IMG/VR virus record: IMGVR_UViG_3300025128_000101
Coordinates: 1-42,067 of that record
Source of the DNA: a virus
Length of the DNA: 42,067 bases
Direction: 5' to 3' (one strand)
Shown here: positions 39,979 through 42,067 of the stretch, piece after piece
How the letters are laid out: each line of letters starts with the position of its first letter
Position numbering within the stretch: the first letter of the stretch is position 1
Notes under the pieces: generated by a model
What the model was told of the DNA's origin: nothing
The model's database searches: none
Seen by the model: the letters and a program-made list of their open reading frames with translations, nothing else
Program-made: the position numbers and the translations under genes

Positions 39979-39996
39979 CCCGCGCCCGCGCGCGGG
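39979..39996 (+). promoter_or_regulatory. Leader hairpin after promoter copy 3
   Basis: CCCGCG-CCCGCG-CGCGGG, a very GC-rich stem directly after the promoter in otherwise AT-rich surroundings. Confidence 0.6.
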
Positions 39997-40026
39997 ATTT
40001 TAAAAACCGATTAGAAAGGTAGAAAG

Positions 40027-40422
40027 ATGGATCTAAAAGATATAACTATTGGAATGTTTTCCGAAAGACCTTGTAGAACTTGTGAGTTTAGTACGGAGTT
40101 GGTTGATGTGCTGAGTAAGGCCGACGTATTACCCGAACAAGGTTCTGGATTTGACGACATGTCGACAGAGCTACTGGATCTTGATGAGAAAGTAGACGGT
40201 TACTACATAGACCACTACGGAGTGGGGTTCGAAAGCAAAGGTGAGGTTTTATGGAAAAAGCCCACCGATACGGTGACCGTTACGGAGTGGCTTGAAACAG
40301 ATTCCACAGATCCTGGAGAATGGATTATTCTATCGTGGAACGATCCTGTTACACGGAGTACTCGAATGGTAGGGCTAACTTACGATAGCCACTGTCACCC
40401 ATACTTAACAAAGATTATCTGA
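40027..40422 (+). CDS. Acidic early protein
   Basis: A 131-residue acidic protein. The N-terminal part has CRTCEF, then GFDDMSTELLDLDEKVDGYY. The rest is beta-rich (TVTVTEWLE, GEWIILSWND). First gene behind promoter copy 3, ribosome site AAAGGTAGAAAG. Strong acidity suits a host-protein inhibitor or DNA mimic, but this is speculation. Confidence 0.62.
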   Translation: MDLKDITIGMFSERPCRTCEFSTELVDVLSKADVLPEQGSGFDDMSTELLDLDEKVDGYYIDHYGVGFESKGEVLWKKPTDTVTVTEWLETDSTDPGEWIILSWNDPVTRSTRMVGLTYDSHCHPYLTKII

Positions 40423-40499
40423 GTAGTTCTACGAGCGGCTTTCGAAAGGAAGCCGTTTTAAGAAACACTTAGTTTCATTAACCAATAGAAAGGAGAAAG
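40420..40499 (+). repeat. Intergenic hairpin-leader element, copy 1
   Basis: Begins at the stop codon of the preceding gene with GAGTAGTTCTACGAG. It contains the hairpin CGGCTTTC-GAAA-GGAAGCCG (40436-40455), then AAGAAACACTTA and ATAGAAAGGAGAAAG before the start at 40502. A diverged second copy lies at 40903-40973. Confidence 0.65.
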
Positions 40500-40501
40500 A
40501 G

Positions 40502-40696
40502 ATGTGCGATAACAGAATAGAAGTCTCAGTACCGAAAGGCTGGGACTATAAGATCGTGGAGTACCGTTGTGGATCCACCGGAATATACGGTCAGATGATC
40601 CTGTGCGAGAAATGCGAATCACAACGAGAGCACCGCGAGTCGTTGGCCGAAGCAGATAATGCATGGCTACGATCTGCGGGATGGGGGGAAATATAA
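40502..40696 (+). CDS. Small Cys-containing phage protein
   Basis: A 64-residue protein: VEYRCGSTGIYGQMILCEKC pairs Cys at 23 and CxxC at 35-38. I recall 'YRCGSTGIYGQ...CEKC' from other phage early proteins. Probably one small zinc site; function unknown. The TAATG overlap couples it to the next gene. Confidence 0.65.
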   Translation: MCDNRIEVSVPKGWDYKIVEYRCGSTGIYGQMILCEKCESQREHRESLAEADNAWLRSAGWGEI

Positions 40697-40905
40697 TGAG
40701 CCGAATACCAAACGAGATCTACACGGTCGAACTCACGGGACAGGAGCTTTGCACCTTAATGGCCGATGCTTGCTACACAGAGGACGAGGTAGAAACCACA
40801 GAAGCGGCCAAGGAAGTACGCCGCAACGCTATCGAAAAGTTGAAAGAGGCTTACTTTCCGAAGGCAACGAAGATATGGAATGAGGAACGTGGCATGGAGG
40901 GCTGA
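40696..40905 (+). CDS. Small helical protein
   Basis: A 69-residue protein: a short beta segment (EIYTVELTGQELC) and a helical rest (EAAKEVRRNAIEKLKEAYFP). ATG 40696 overlaps the upstream stop. Function unknown. Confidence 0.58.
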   Translation: MSRIPNEIYTVELTGQELCTLMADACYTEDEVETTEAAKEVRRNAIEKLKEAYFPKATKIWNEERGMEG

Positions 40906-40973
40906 GTTGTTCTGCGAGTGGCCTTTTACGAGGCCATTCCAAGAAACACTTAACTTGAATAGAAAGGAGAAGT
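40903..40973 (+). repeat. Intergenic hairpin-leader element, copy 2
   Basis: GAGTTGTTCTGCGAG at the stop codon, hairpin TGGCCT-TTTACG-AGGCCA (40919-40936), AAGAAACACTTA and ATAGAAAGGAGAAG. The order and spacing match copy 1, with compensatory changes in the stem. Confidence 0.65.
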
Positions 40974-41135
40974 ATGAGAATGCGTAATAGACTTACCATC
41001 GAATTACCAGAAAAGGTCTACCGACGGTTGAACCGAATCAGCAGGGAGGGCTATCGCAGCCCCGCCCAGCAGATTCACAAATGGGTAGACGAACACGAAA
41101 CACAAACCAATAAACAGGAGACCAACAATGGATAG
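40974..41135 (+). CDS. Ribbon-helix-helix (CopG/Arc-like) DNA-binding protein (53 aa)
   Basis: ATG 40974 behind AAAGGAGAAGT gives a 53-residue protein. NRLTIELPEKVYRRLNRISR is a beta strand plus helix of the RHH type, and SPAQQIHKWVDEHE forms the second helix. Such proteins are dimeric repressors. It lies near the right end of the early block, so it may regulate the promoters described here. Confidence 0.62.
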   Translation: MRMRNRLTIELPEKVYRRLNRISREGYRSPAQQIHKWVDEHETQTNKQETNNG

Positions 41136-41661
41136 ATCCGACTATCAATCGAAAATCATCATGCCATTTCTGAGGGACTACTATAAGTGGCCCGATGACA
41201 TTGCAGACCGGTACGCAAGGGGCATGCTCGAAGCGCACCAGATGGTGTGCACTTCAGACACTAGCGTGTTGATGGATATGCGAGCGGCAGTACCGAACGT
41301 GTTCGACATGGCAATCACATACAGCTATGTGAACCCATACGTTGCAGACCTTACCGAGAGCTGGGTGGACAACCTTGGCTTCGAACCAATACAGACAATC
41401 GTTTGGAAAGATGCCCGACAATTGTGGTTGAATCACTTACTCAACTACACTAACTACCGGATGAACAGAGATCCGAGGTTCCGCACTTACGACAGCGAGG
41501 TGTGGGCCGAGTTTTTTAACGAGTTCAAAAGCGTTCCAGGAAAACACCGTAACGAGTTTATCGTTACAAGTGACGGAGTGCTTCTAGGAGATACTTTAGC
41601 AGAAGACGCTGAGTTTCCCACCGTAGAAAAAGAACATGCCTTGGGTGAGGTTAACGGTTGA
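41128..41661 (+). CDS. Last gene of the early block, hypothetical
   Basis: A 177-residue soluble protein, helical, rich in Trp/Tyr/Asn (YYKWPDDIADRYARGMLEAH, LNHLLNYTNYRMNRDPRF), ending in an acidic tail. Overlaps the RHH gene by 8 bases, with CAGGAGACCAAC as ribosome site. Followed by a structured 3' region and a terminator. No family recognised. Confidence 0.68.
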   Translation: MDRSDYQSKIIMPFLRDYYKWPDDIADRYARGMLEAHQMVCTSDTSVLMDMRAAVPNVFDMAITYSYVNPYVADLTESWVDNLGFEPIQTIVWKDARQLWLNHLLNYTNYRMNRDPRFRTYDSEVWAEFFNEFKSVPGKHRNEFIVTSDGVLLGDTLAEDAEFPTVEKEHALGEVNG

Positions 41662-41722
41662 TCAAGACGCCGAAACTATTTTAGGGACTCAAGGCATCCT
41701 TCTACCCTGAAATAGACTTGAT
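41661..41722 (+). ncRNA. Compound stem structure in 3' UTR
   Basis: Three nested helices: ATCAAG/CTTGAT (41661-41666 with 41717-41722), CTATTTTAGGG/CCCTGAAATAG (41676-41686 with 41705-41715, one wobble) and AAGG/CCTT (41691-41701). The 11-bp central stem is unlikely by chance. It may protect the 3' end or be a processing site. Confidence 0.5.
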
Positions 41723-41723
41723 G

Positions 41724-41757
41724 GCCTCAGTTCATTTAGGTGGACTGGGGCTTTTTT
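41724..41757 (+). terminator. Rho-independent terminator
   Basis: A stem of GCCTCAGTTCA-like left arm and TGGACTGGGGC right arm (10-11 pairs, two wobbles), six-base loop TTTAGG, then a run of six T. It ends the rightward early transcription block. Confidence 0.85.
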
Positions 41758-41794
41758 ATGCCCAGCGATCGATATTGGATATTAGTTATATTGT

Positions 41795-42022
41795 TCTGTG
41801 AAAGATTTAACTTTTTTTTAAAAAATTAACAAAAACGACTAATAGACTAATAGAAGTAATAGAATGGAGGTGAAAGCCTCTAGGACAGTGGATAGTGGTG
41901 AGTGACGAAAGTAATAGAAAATATTAGTTCTATTAGTTTCAAGAGAGAATATAAGGAAAGAGGCCACGAGAAAAGTTTTCTTTTTATTAAAAAAGATTAG
42001 ATATATAAATTATACTTCACCC
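41795..42022 (+). promoter_or_regulatory. AT-rich regulatory module (right copy)
   Basis: Holds octamers CTAATAGA (41839), CTAATAGA (41847) and GTAATAGA (41856), then GTAATAGA (41911) and TCTATTAG (41929). The box AAAGAGGCCACGAGAAAA (from 41957) is followed 53 bases on by TTATACT (42010-42016). This is the inverted, diverged counterpart of 21236-21450. No coding frame is supported from 41758 to 42046. It probably drives the gene entering at 42047. Confidence 0.65.
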
Positions 42023-42046
42023 AGTTGAAACACTCGGAATGACTGG

Positions 42047-42067
42047 ATGAAAGAACTCAAGTACACC
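42047..42067 (+). CDS. Start of a gene cut by the window edge
   Basis: ATG 42047, about 30 bases after the TTATACT box, opens a frame MKELKYT that runs off the end. The upstream GGAATGACTGG is only a weak ribosome site. If the right module is a late promoter, this would be the first late gene, for example a terminase subunit. Too short to identify. Confidence 0.3.

Noticed and set aside
41038-41238. Minus-strand 66-residue frame
   Set aside because: Covers the RHH gene and the start of the 41128 gene on the other strand; no supporting signals.
1-42067. Circular complete genome
   Set aside because: Joining the ends gives a 14-codon frame and leaves the fibre out of frame; head-packaging genes are missing.

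Overview
The window is part of a tailed double-stranded DNA phage genome. The gene types (YadA-like tail fibre with an S74 chaperone, P22 gp10-like protein, family A DNA polymerase, TOTE-type primase, DUF932 protein, many small zinc-binding proteins) resemble uncultured marine podovirus-like phages of marine alphaproteobacteria. That host guess rests on family recognition, not on a search. I recognised no terminase, portal, major capsid protein, integrase, tRNA gene or CRISPR array. The head-packaging genes therefore lie outside the window, and the window is not a complete genome.

Layout. About 1-9.6 kb, plus strand: tail fibre (open at the left edge), a 2OG-Fe(II) oxygenase, small membrane proteins, a P22 gp10-like protein, and a lysis cassette (M15 peptidase endolysin, EF-hand membrane protein, inner and outer spanin). 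About 9.6-19.8 kb, plus strand: large Gly/Gln/Thr-rich proteins that are probably virion-internal or ejection proteins. About 19.8-21.8 kb, minus strand: a SNF2-type helicase and a zinc-ribbon protein. The helicase is preceded by an AT-rich regulatory region, and the zinc-ribbon gene is flanked by decayed pieces of tail-fibre repeat. About 22-33.2 kb, plus strand: replication and DNA modification. This holds an SSB-like protein, a TOTE-type AEP primase, an SF1 helicase, a pyrimidine-dimer-glycosylase-like protein, a methyltransferase, a putative thymine hypermodification protein, a ThyA-family protein, an Nmad1-like protein, DNA polymerase A with Leu at the '762' position, an HTH protein and a PD-(D/E)XK nuclease. 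About 33.2-41.7 kb, plus strand: a DUF932 protein and a string of small, tightly packed genes. Several of these encode zinc-binding microproteins under 60 residues. They are arranged behind repeated promoter plus hairpin plus RBS leaders. The block ends in a strong intrinsic terminator at 41724-41757.

The regulatory architecture is the most unusual part. Three near-identical promoters (about 33211, 37746 and 39927) are each followed at once by a GC-rich hairpin. Three others share a CTTTACTT -35 region (21944, 26745, 35126). Two diverged inverted copies of a roughly 200-base AT-rich module (21236-21450 and 41795-42022) contain matching triplets of the octamer (C/G)TAATAGA and a shared box. 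One drives the leftward helicase gene. The other lies just before a gene that starts at 42047 and runs off the window, plausibly the first gene of the late operon.

The best candidate for a biochemical system is the block 26800-30683. A base-hypermodification family protein sits in one operon with a ThyA-family enzyme, a methyltransferase and a nucleotide-modification-associated protein. This suggests chemically modified thymine in the virion DNA. The expected 5-hmdU kinase was not found in the window.
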